Shown here one piece after another: positions 17,333 through 23,553 of a stretch of DNA of 23,553 nucleotides. Below the pieces are notes generated by a model that worked only from the letters and a program-made list of their open reading frames with translations, made no database searches and was not told where the DNA came from. This stretch comes from Prevotella sp. CAG:732. Lineage in GTDB: Bacteria; Bacteroidota; Bacteroidia; Bacteroidales; Bacteroidaceae. The number at the start of each line of letters is the position of its first letter. Within the stretch, counting starts at the first letter, position 1. The translations under genes were made by a program, and so were the position numbers. The stretch spans positions 1-23,553 of the forward strand of contig FR893193.1 of the NCBI GenBank assembly GCA_000436035.1, read 5' to 3'.

Positions 17333-19411
17333 ATGATGCAAATGAAAAGAAATCTCACATTATCATTACTCATCCTATCATCACTGTGCGCTATGGCTCA
17401 GAATGAGGACAAGACCATCACGCAAAGCGAGGAGAAGACCATCACTCTCGGCGAGGTAGTGGTGAAAGCTGCAAAGGTTGTCAACAAGATGGATGGAATG
17501 GAACTCTATCCCACCGAGGTGCAAAAGAAATCATCGACCAATGGTTATGAAATACTGCAAAAGCTGTCACTGCCCAACATCAAAATCGACGCTGCATCGC
17601 ATCAAGTGTCTGCCGCCGACAACAAGGGCGAAGTGCAAGTCAGAATCAACGGCATCGTCGTTGGACGCCAAGAGATGCTATCGTTAGACCCGAAGAGCAT
17701 CGCTCGAATCGATTTCATCAACAATCCCGGCGTGCGCTATGGCGACAACATCGCATACGTCATCGACATCACCACCCGAAGAGCCGACAACGGTTACACC
17801 ATCGGAACCGACATCACCTCCACCCTCACATCACTTCAAGGTGACGGAACGGTATTTGGCAAGTGGAACAAAGGCAAGAACGAGCTGTCGCTGTCGTATG
17901 ATTTCAACGGCTACAAGCTGAAAGGAATGCGGAACGAAGAACGTGCCGACTATACGCTTAACGACAGAAACATATACACCATCAGCCGAAACGATATTGC
18001 CACACAACGAAAGCAACTAGGGCACGACATCAAACTGACCTACAACTGGATGGATTCCACGGCTTGCGTGTTTCAGGCATCATTGAGCGGTTCGTTCTAT
18101 CGCACACCCGACAACTACAACATCAAGGACATCTCCGATGGTGACAACCACTACACTGCCACAAGCCGTGAGAGCGGCAATAACAGTTCGCCAGTAGCCG
18201 ACCTTTACTTCTTCCGTCAACTCACCCCACGGCAGTCGATTACTGCCAATGCCGTAGGCACATACATCTCTACGAAATCCAGTAACTATTACGACGAAGG
18301 TACACCTTATCTATATGATGTCAATGGCAAATCAGCATCAATTCTTTCTGAAATCATTTACGAGAATCGCCTCAAGCCTTTCACTCTCTCCACAGGACTA
18401 AACTACCGCTTCAAACACATCAAGAACGACTACACGGGCGATGCCGCTGCATTGACAGAAATCAACAACAGCACCACATACGCCTTCGGTGAGATCAAGG
18501 GCATGATACGGGCATGGCAATATTCCCTTGGAGCAGGAGCCAGTTACATCCATTATCGCCAAGACACCCATAGCTACGACTACTGGACTTTCCGTCCCAA
18601 AGTTAACATGGCATATAGCCTTACACGAGGTATGCAACTCAGTTACTCATTTCAGATGAACGACCGGGTATCTCGAATAGCGATGATAAACGATGCTACC
18701 ATACGCAACAACAGTATGGAATGGACCGTTGGCAACCCCAATCTGAAGCCAAACCGTGAACTAGAGCACACGATGCAACTCGCATACAACAACGCTCGCC
18801 TTCAGACCGACTTCAATGTCTATTACAAGCATTGTATCAAACCGAACATGGCGTTGTATGAACGCACCGACGACAACCGTTTCATCTACACCCAAATCAA
18901 CCAGAAGGCTATCAACGTATTGCAATCTTACGGTTATGCCAGCTATTGGATAGTACCGGAGAAACTGCAAGTTACGGCATACGGAGGTCTGTATCGCTGC
19001 TTCAATTTCGGCAATGACTACACCCACTGTTACACATCGTGGTTCTATGCCGGTAACATCGTGGCATATCTCGGCAACTTCTCCATAGTGGCAGTTGCAG
19101 ACAATGGCAATCGCTTTCTGGAAGGCGAGAACAAGGGATATAATGGGGGCATCACTGCCTTGCAAGCATCCTATAAACTGCACAACTGGCAATTCAAGTT
19201 GACCTGGATGAGTCCGTTCACACCAAGATACAAGCAATACGAATCGGAGATTCTCAACCGAAACCTCCACAAGCATGCCGTCGGTTTCGACAAAGATAGC
19301 GGCAATCGGCTCACGCTCAACATTGCTTGGCGCATCAGCCAAGGCAAGAAACGGCAGTCGGCAGAGAAGACCATCAACCTCAACGATTCAGACAACGGCA
19401 TCATGAAATGA
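17333..19411 (+). CDS. Outer-membrane beta-barrel protein, TonB-receptor-like
   Basis: From the promoter-supported start this is a 692-residue protein (starts at 17336 or 17342 are also possible). A signal peptide (KRNLTLSLLILSSLCAMAQ) is followed by a short repeated stretch (DKTITQSEEKTITLGEVVV) that resembles a TonB box. Residues of about 45-150 look like a plug domain (VQVRINGIVVGRQEML, LDPKSIARIDFINNPG, GDNIAYVIDITTR). The remainder is a long barrel with alternating aromatic residues, of the OMP_b-brl_3 type. No SusD partner and no N-terminal carboxypeptidase-like domain are present, so it is probably not a glycan-uptake SusC. Transported substrate unknown. It is a single-gene unit. Confidence 0.85.
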   Translation: MMQMKRNLTLSLLILSSLCAMAQNEDKTITQSEEKTITLGEVVVKAAKVVNKMDGMELYPTEVQKKSSTNGYEILQKLSLPNIKIDAASHQVSAADNKGEVQVRINGIVVGRQEMLSLDPKSIARIDFINNPGVRYGDNIAYVIDITTRRADNGYTIGTDITSTLTSLQGDGTVFGKWNKGKNELSLSYDFNGYKLKGMRNEERADYTLNDRNIYTISRNDIATQRKQLGHDIKLTYNWMDSTACVFQASLSGSFYRTPDNYNIKDISDGDNHYTATSRESGNNSSPVADLYFFRQLTPRQSITANAVGTYISTKSSNYYDEGTPYLYDVNGKSASILSEIIYENRLKPFTLSTGLNYRFKHIKNDYTGDAAALTEINNSTTYAFGEIKGMIRAWQYSLGAGASYIHYRQDTHSYDYWTFRPKVNMAYSLTRGMQLSYSFQMNDRVSRIAMINDATIRNNSMEWTVGNPNLKPNRELEHTMQLAYNNARLQTDFNVYYKHCIKPNMALYERTDDNRFIYTQINQKAINVLQSYGYASYWIVPEKLQVTAYGGLYRCFNFGNDYTHCYTSWFYAGNIVAYLGNFSIVAVADNGNRFLEGENKGYNGGITALQASYKLHNWQFKLTWMSPFTPRYKQYESEILNRNLHKHAVGFDKDSGNRLTLNIAWRISQGKKRQSAEKTINLNDSDNGIMK

Positions 19412-19500
19412 GGAAATACCTATAATAAAGAGGAAAGAGCGTAGTCCCTATCGGCATCATACCGAAAACAAAAAACAGAGGTCATGCCGAGCATACCAAC

Positions 19501-19530
19501 AAAAACGAGTTCGGCGTGATGCCGAACTCG
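19501..19530 (-). terminator. Terminator of the fimbrillin-like lipoprotein unit
   Basis: The arms CGAGTTCGGC (19506-19515) and GCCGAACTCG (19521-19530) pair perfectly around a 5-nt loop. Read on the minus strand, the stem runs into TTTTTG, the pattern of a Rho-independent terminator. It lies about 158 bp past the lipoprotein stop codon. On the plus strand no T run follows, so it is not a good terminator for the outer-membrane protein gene. Confidence 0.75.
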
Positions 19531-19687
19531 CAAACTTATACATAACATACTTATATATATTCATGGCTTACTCAATATTTTATTGAGAGCGCATAGCCTA
19601 TCAAGCGTTAGATATATCCCAGTATCAGAGACCGCTGTCTCGATATTCATACTTAAAAAACTATTGCGCCATAGCCATGAGGAGAAT

Positions 19688-22345
19688 TTATTCTGCCACA
19701 GGGAAGATGCACAACAGATCGTCCTTAAATTGTGTATTTTGGGGATTTATGTGGCTTCCGTTGAATTCAAAATAATATGGAAAGCCATTGCCTCTATCTG
19801 ATATGCCATCACACAACCAATAGCTTCCGATTCTTTCTACATAACCTTTAGATGTTTGATACCCTGCCGCAGGGATGAAAAATGTTGCATCTGGATTTTC
19901 AAGTTTGTTGTTAAAATTCCAACCGTAATCGTAACTACCTGTTACGTTAAACTCTTTTTTGACGTTTGTTCTTTTTCCTGTGGTCGTAAAACCTGTAAAA
20001 GCGTTGCGTTCTGGAACTTTAAATCCTGCTGGACATGGGTCATAAATTGTCTTGACAGATTTGTTTTCATCTGTTGTACCGTCAAAATCCATAGACCATA
20101 AGTTGATATTTTCAAAACCAATATCCTGGTACATATAGACTTCATATGGCTTATCTGGATTCTGTATACCATTTGCTATTGATACCTCTTTATCTGTTAT
20201 GGTTGGGAATTCCGATCTGGAGTACTTGAAAGCATCCTTACGACTATGCTGATAATAGGTAGCATAGGCTTCCGTTTTGTCGATGCCTAATTGTCTTATC
20301 TTGAATGTGGCTGACTGCTTCGCTGAAGAAGGTCCATAAGTTTGTTCTACCCTTACCATAACTTCTCGTTCTTTGGATTTCAGCCGCATCGTTTCTTTAT
20401 AACCAAGTGGTTCCTGAATAAAATCGAATTTCTGTCCTGTTTTGCATGTCACCTCTGTGGTTTTGAGCACATCAGGTTGTGCTATCCACAGATGCCATGA
20501 CCACATAACTTTTCCATCCTTATCCTTGATTGCGATAACGGTATTCGACTTCTCTATTTTATCTGCAGGCACATCAAAGTTAACATACGAATTTTCTCTG
20601 CTACCTGTCACTGTCAAGTTGGTGATAGGTGTACTTTTTGCATCCGTCCATACCATATTGGCAGATTGGGCAGGAGCTGTTGAATTCTGCACATTGATAT
20701 AAGGAGACTCTATTACCTTGCCCTCATGATCTACGAAATGGCTAAGTATGTATTTTCCGTTTACTGAAGTCTTGTAAGAATGTTCATTAGTCATACCATT
20801 CTTTATAGCATTTCCATAAACCAAAGGTATGCAATAGCTACCAGGAGCTGAAATCACATAGCAGTTAGCTGTATGACGATTCATTTTGCCTCCTTGAGTA
20901 GAGAGGTCATAAGGAGAGCCTACAGAACCTAATGGCGTGGCAGACTTAAGTTTTTCATTGAGCTCAGGAACCAAGTCTTTTTGATTTGCCGTGATTTCAA
21001 CCCATCCTTGTTGTGAAGATGTACCTCCATCCCCTTGCAAAAGAGACATGCCTATAAACCATTCAGGCTTTTCTTCAAAGGTATAATTACCATCGCCATT
21101 GGCATCATAACCTGTAATTTTCCAGGGTACTGCCTGTTGAGTACCATCTGGAGCCTTTCGATAAGACGTTACATCATAAGTTTTACCTGATGAATAACTT
21201 GGAATCTGTGCGTTGCCATTTGCAGTAAGAACATATTCCCAATTAGAATTCTTTTCTGATAGCGAATAGGTAATGGTTGTTCCTTGTTGCCACTTACCTT
21301 TGAGCATAGCATTAATGGCAGAACCATCACTGAAAGAAATTACTACAGATACATTTTCAAGATCCTGTGGAATCATGTAAAATGTGTAGTTATCCCCATC
21401 GGCACCCGTAAGAATAACATTCTTCTCCTTTGAAGTGCTCACATTCAATCCATCAAGGGTACAGTCACCCGTTTCATTATTAGGAGCCCAATTACCACCA
21501 TTACCGCTATTATCAACAGGAAGAGTATAGCGACCTTTGGTTTTAGCACCAACGATATCTACCTTAGTAATTGTTTTGTTCCACGATAGGTTTTGTCCCA
21601 CCTTAAAGTGAATGGCTGTGAGAGCATGATAGAATTTGAGAGGAACAACTGGAGCCTTCTCATAAGGAGCCTCAAACTGCACTATACCCGAGTTGGCAAC
21701 CAGAAGGTCTTTTTGATTCTTTACATCACCCTCAACCTCAAAATCAACATAGGGAGTGCCCGTATAATTTTTTGGTGAGAGCTTGAGCTTGGCATAGTCG
21801 CTTTTTATTTGTGGAGAGATGCCAAAGAATTTACCATAAGGAAATTCTCGCTTCCACACAATCATATTCGTAAGCACACCATCTTTATTGGTTTCTTCGT
21901 TGTAAAACCAAGGCTCATTACTGATAGAAGATTCCGTTTCACTGCAATAGCCTAAAGTGCTAAAATTCTCCGTAATAGCTGTAGAGATGTTTGCACGAGT
22001 TTGCAAATCAGACTGTTGTACAGGATTCACACCTGCCACTGTTGTTTCTAAAAGACAAACTTCATCAGTTCCATCCACAGACAACTCTTGGGTGGTGAGG
22101 TCTTCAATGGCAATTCCTTGCATGGCAAGGTTCTGCACAAAAGCAGCACGACTGATGGTTGCCCCTTCGGCAGCACGTGTCATGGTTTGTTGAGCTTCGT
22201 TCTGTATATCTCCAACACCGAATTTCACTGCTACAGAGTTTTTGTTGCCTCCTATGCCTCCATTAGCAAAATCATCATCAGTACAAGAAGCCACAAATCC
22301 ACAAGTTGCCAGGATTAATAGCACAAAAAGATTTATTCTTTTCAT
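19688..22345 (-). CDS. Fimbrillin-family surface lipoprotein
   Basis: I place the start at the ATG at 22345 (MKRINLFVLLILATCGFVASC), giving 885 residues; an upstream ATG would put 40 non-signal residues in front. Cys21 follows a lipobox, and CTDDD after it matches the acidic lipoprotein export signal that sends lipoproteins to the Bacteroidetes cell surface. The next region (about residues 35-350, with PLKFYHALTAIHFKVG) resembles Mfa-like fimbrillins. Later parts have NRHTANCYVISAPGSY-PLVYGN, then IYDPCPAGFKVPERNAF near the C-terminus, both common in large Bacteroidales fimbrillin-type proteins. TMTR-AAEG at about residue 56 could be a protease maturation site. It is probably a cell-surface adhesin or pilus tip or anchor; no other pilus genes are in the window. 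It follows the 65-residue gene by 162 bp. Confidence 0.8.
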   Translation of the reverse strand: MKRINLFVLLILATCGFVASCTDDDFANGGIGGNKNSVAVKFGVGDIQNEAQQTMTRAAEGATISRAAFVQNLAMQGIAIEDLTTQELSVDGTDEVCLLETTVAGVNPVQQSDLQTRANISTAITENFSTLGYCSETESSISNEPWFYNEETNKDGVLTNMIVWKREFPYGKFFGISPQIKSDYAKLKLSPKNYTGTPYVDFEVEGDVKNQKDLLVANSGIVQFEAPYEKAPVVPLKFYHALTAIHFKVGQNLSWNKTITKVDIVGAKTKGRYTLPVDNSGNGGNWAPNNETGDCTLDGLNVSTSKEKNVILTGADGDNYTFYMIPQDLENVSVVISFSDGSAINAMLKGKWQQGTTITYSLSEKNSNWEYVLTANGNAQIPSYSSGKTYDVTSYRKAPDGTQQAVPWKITGYDANGDGNYTFEEKPEWFIGMSLLQGDGGTSSQQGWVEITANQKDLVPELNEKLKSATPLGSVGSPYDLSTQGGKMNRHTANCYVISAPGSYCIPLVYGNAIKNGMTNEHSYKTSVNGKYILSHFVDHEGKVIESPYINVQNSTAPAQSANMVWTDAKSTPITNLTVTGSRENSYVNFDVPADKIEKSNTVIAIKDKDGKVMWSWHLWIAQPDVLKTTEVTCKTGQKFDFIQEPLGYKETMRLKSKEREVMVRVEQTYGPSSAKQSATFKIRQLGIDKTEAYATYYQHSRKDAFKYSRSEFPTITDKEVSIANGIQNPDKPYEVYMYQDIGFENINLWSMDFDGTTDENKSVKTIYDPCPAGFKVPERNAFTGFTTTGKRTNVKKEFNVTGSYDYGWNFNNKLENPDATFFIPAAGYQTSKGYVERIGSYWLCDGISDRGNGFPYYFEFNGSHINPQNTQFKDDLLCIFPVAE

Positions 22346-22398
22346 TTTTCTTTTAAATTTTAAATTATAGACTATAATATAAATGATTTTCCCACATC

Positions 22399-22445
22399 TG
22401 CGCAACATACAGCTTATATTATATAAATAAGGTGTATGTTGCGCA
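22399..22445 (-). promoter_or_regulatory. Strong hairpin between the small gene and the lipoprotein gene
   Basis: TGCGCAACATACA (22399-22411) and TGTATGTTGCGCA (22433-22445) are perfect reverse complements. Past one mismatch, three more pairs form (22413-22415 with 22429-22431), leaving a 13-nt A/T loop. No T run follows on the minus strand. It lies in the 162-bp gap, where I found no full -7 element, so it is probably an mRNA-stability, processing or attenuation element, or an operator. Confidence 0.75.
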
Positions 22446-22507
22446 TGAACATGGAAATGTAACAAGAGATTTAATTGTTACTAAATTCAAGTATACTATT
22501 TTTTTAA

Positions 22508-22705
22508 TCAGTCATCCCAAGTAGTCCAGGGATTGAAAGGCTTTGCGCCTTCCAATTCTCCACCTTCGACTTCGCCAGGGGGAACAACTTCAGGCTTCGG
22601 AGTTACAACTGGTGAACCTGCTAACAATTGATGTTCCAACCCTACATATGTCACCTCTATTAATGGACGAACATATGAACGTTTCTTAATTACTTGTTCT
22701 TTCAT
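22508..22705 (-). CDS. Small leader-like protein, Y-x-x-P...LLAGS type
   Basis: The 65-residue protein begins MKEQVIKKRSYVRPLIEVTY and continues to LEHQLLAGSPVV. The start is supported by a strong Shine-Dalgarno, AGGAGA, just before the ATG. I recognise the pattern basic N-terminus, YxxPxIEV, then LLAGS, then a variable acidic or Pro/Gly-rich tail, as common among small unannotated Prevotella and Bacteroides proteins. The tail here has PPGEVEGGELEGAK and ends PWTTWDD. There is no signal peptide or membrane helix. The halves on either side of LLAGS differ sharply in composition, as in a leader plus core, but no modifying enzyme or peptidase is nearby. It is the first gene of a unit with the fimbrillin-like lipoprotein. 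Function unknown. Confidence 0.8.
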   Translation of the reverse strand: MKEQVIKKRSYVRPLIEVTYVGLEHQLLAGSPVVTPKPEVVPPGEVEGGELEGAKPFNPWTTWDD

Positions 22706-22810
22706 TTTCTCCTAACTTGTTAAAAGTTTTACTTATGTACTATTACTCACTAATTTGTTTCTTGCACACTAACCATATCTCATAGCGTATGCTGATATTG
22801 AATGTTACTT

Positions 22811-22837
22811 ATACAATTGTATATTCTTATTAATAAG
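22811..22837. promoter_or_regulatory. Two perfect 12-bp palindromes in the 5' leader
   Basis: ATACAATTGTAT (22811-22822) and CTTATTAATAAG (22826-22837) are both perfect palindromes, 3 bp apart. They lie about 27-53 bp downstream of the predicted transcription start of the small-gene/lipoprotein unit and so could be repressor sites. A/T-rich DNA makes chance palindromes more likely, which lowers confidence. Confidence 0.4.
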
Positions 22838-22869
22838 CTTTGTAATTATTACAACATCTATTTCGGCTG

Positions 22870-22877
22870 CAAAAATA
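22870..22877 (-). promoter_or_regulatory. -7 promoter element of the small-gene/lipoprotein unit
   Basis: The minus strand reads TATTTTTG, a full TAnnTTTG match. A TTG at 22894-22896 (minus strand), 16 bp upstream, could be the -33 element. Transcription would begin near 22864 and give a leader of about 159 nt before the 65-residue gene. Confidence 0.6.
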
Positions 22878-23085
22878 AACAATAATATTTATACAAGTGT
22901 TTTTTTTGTTATTAATTGTTAACTTGCATAAATTCTCGTATATTCATCCAAAAAAGGCATAAATGAGACTAAAACTTGATGATTTGCGCAGAGCGGTTAC
23001 TACGGAAGAATCGAACGATATGGTACAAAATTACCACGAAAAACTAAAAAACAAAGGCAAAGATACGAAGTTTAACCAAAAATAT

Positions 23086-23125
23086 AAGAGGGTGTGTCAT
23101 AAGTCTATGACATGCCCTCTTTTAT
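23086..23125. terminator. Bidirectional Rho-independent terminator
   Basis: Arms 23086-23100 and 23107-23121 form a 15-bp stem with two G-U pairs and a 6-nt loop. TTTAT follows on the plus strand and TTATATTTTTGG on the minus strand, so it could work both ways. On the minus strand it would end transcripts coming from the right end of the window. Confidence 0.75.
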
Positions 23126-23197
23126 ATGGATATTTAACATCTTAGAAGCCAGAAGCAACTACTCCGCCCCATAACATGAGTAATTACTAGCAGCATA

Positions 23198-23241
23198 AAA
23201 TGAGAGACTAGTCGCACGTTCAACTAGCCTCTCTTCATTTT
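23198..23241. terminator. Imperfect hairpin, possible terminator
   Basis: An outer stem AAAATGA/TCATTTT and an inner stem CTAGT/ACTAG with GAGA/CTCTC pairing between them form a bulged hairpin. T-rich arms follow on both sides. Weaker than the hairpin at 23086-23121. Confidence 0.4.
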
Positions 23242-23287
23242 CGCATACATTTGGTATCGCAAATATGTCGAAAACAATTTAATATTC

Positions 23288-23386
23288 CTAAGGGAAGCCA
23301 GGCATTTTACAGCCTGGCTTCATTCCAGTCTTCACATGTATTCCTGAAGCCTTTATTTTTAGGGTGGTAAAGCTCCGATCCACCAT
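23288..23386 (-). CDS. Possible 32-residue peptide
   Basis: The reading begins MVDRSFTTLKIKASGIHV and ends MKPGCKMPGFP. The same frame is open for 35 more codons upstream, without another ATG. A full -7 element (TATCTTTG on the minus strand, 23460-23467) would start transcription about 68 bp before the ATG. No Shine-Dalgarno is seen. The last third of the frame coincides with a perfect 10-bp inverted repeat (23294-23303 with 23312-23321), so the region could be a structured small RNA rather than a gene. Mixed charge and the absence of low-complexity sequence make a real peptide plausible. Function unknown. Confidence 0.35.
   Translation of the reverse strand: MVDRSFTTLKIKASGIHVKTGMKPGCKMPGFP
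23294..23321. repeat. Perfect 10-bp inverted repeat
   Basis: GAAGCCAGGC (23294-23303) and GCCTGGCTTC (23312-23321) flank an 8-nt loop. There is no T run on either side. It overlaps the end of the possible 32-residue peptide. Confidence 0.8.
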
Positions 23387-23459
23387 TTGCAAAGTGAAAT
23401 TTATCAACCCATTAGGATTTGTTATATCATCCGGTAAGGATTCGTTTTTTAAACTGATG

Positions 23460-23467
23460 CAAAGATA
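23460..23467 (-). promoter_or_regulatory. -7 promoter element near the right end
   Basis: The minus strand reads TATCTTTG followed by CATC, a full TAnnTTTG match. Transcription would begin near 23454 and run leftward through the possible peptide at 23288-23386 to the hairpins at 23198-23241 and 23086-23121. The remaining bases to 23553 show no gene that I can support. Confidence 0.5.
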
Positions 23468-23553
23468 GCTCCATATCCCTATACTTCCAAATTATCTTCC
23501 CCAATCACCCCATTTTGTAACATTCATTATATCAATAGTTCGTTAATAATTCA

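Larger units (their letters stand above)
22878..23287. other. Gene-poor stretch with promoter-like and terminator-like signals
   Basis: I see no convincing gene here. It holds two further minus-strand TAnnTTTG matches, TATCTTTG at 23058-23065 and TATTTTTG at 23077-23084, a strong hairpin at 23086-23121 and a weaker one at 23198-23241. The minus-strand -7 boxes could provide extra upstream promoters for the small-gene/lipoprotein unit, which would give leaders of about 345-365 nt. Confidence 0.5.

Noticed and set aside
19623..19645. Bulged hairpin between the outer-membrane protein gene and the lipoprotein gene
   Set aside because: The stem is 9 bp with a bulge and no T run. The hairpin at 19506-19530 explains termination better.
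22910..22975. 13-codon minus-strand mini-ORF (MPFLDEYTRIYAS) upstream of the small-gene promoter
   Set aside because: It is too short to judge and has no Shine-Dalgarno. It would be transcribed only if the promoters at 23058-23084 are active.
22963..23145. 60-codon plus-strand frame beginning MRLKLDDLRRAV
   Set aside because: It contains two minus-strand -7 elements, and its end is encoded by a terminator stem (RVCHKSMTCPLL). No promoter or Shine-Dalgarno was found. It may be a decayed fragment, but I cannot support it.

Overview
The window looks like chromosomal DNA of a Bacteroidales bacterium, most likely Prevotella or Segatella. The reasons are an adjacent ruvA-sprA pair (a type IX secretion translocon gene beside a Holliday-junction gene), DUF4186 and DUF3810 proteins, a Prevotella-like RecA, a fimbrillin-type surface lipoprotein, and repeated matches to the Bacteroidetes -7 promoter element TAnnTTTG. 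The genus is an inference from family content; no search was run.

Layout. (1) 135-9312, minus strand: DUF4186 protein, ruvA, then the giant sprA, closed by a terminator at 135-175. (2) 9313-9567: a divergent control region with tandem repeats. (3) 9568-14699 and on to recA, plus strand: a DUF3810 membrane metalloprotease-like protein; a more A+T-rich AAA/DUF4143 ATPase with a striking paired dyad in front of its promoter; crcB (fluoride channel); a conserved protein of unknown function; a saccharopine-dehydrogenase-family enzyme, probably carboxy(nor)spermidine dehydrogenase of polyamine synthesis; and recA with a clean terminator. (4) 15901-16064: a dense cluster of 22-bp repeats and hairpins, abutting an A+T-rich AAA ATPase gene on the minus strand (16066-17088) that lacks its usual C-terminal part. 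(5) 17333-19411, plus strand: an outer-membrane beta-barrel (TonB-receptor-like) protein with its own promoter. (6) 19501-22877, minus strand: a transcription unit made of a 65-residue leader-like small protein and an 885-residue surface lipoprotein of the fimbrillin type, with a strong hairpin between them and two perfect palindromes in the 5' leader. (7) 22878-23553: no large gene, but several hairpins or terminators, several minus-strand -7 elements and a possible 32-codon ORF.

How the genes relate. SprA exports proteins across the outer membrane. The fimbrillin-like lipoprotein carries an acidic surface-export signal and an arginine site of the kind cut by exported trypsin-like proteases in the fimbrial systems of relatives, so the two may be linked functionally, although this is only inferred. 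RuvA and RecA are core recombination proteins. The best candidates for undescribed biology are the small protein/lipoprotein unit, the small minus-strand unit at the right end, the twin dyads in front of the AAA/DUF4143 gene, and the structured repeat element beside the shortened ATPase.
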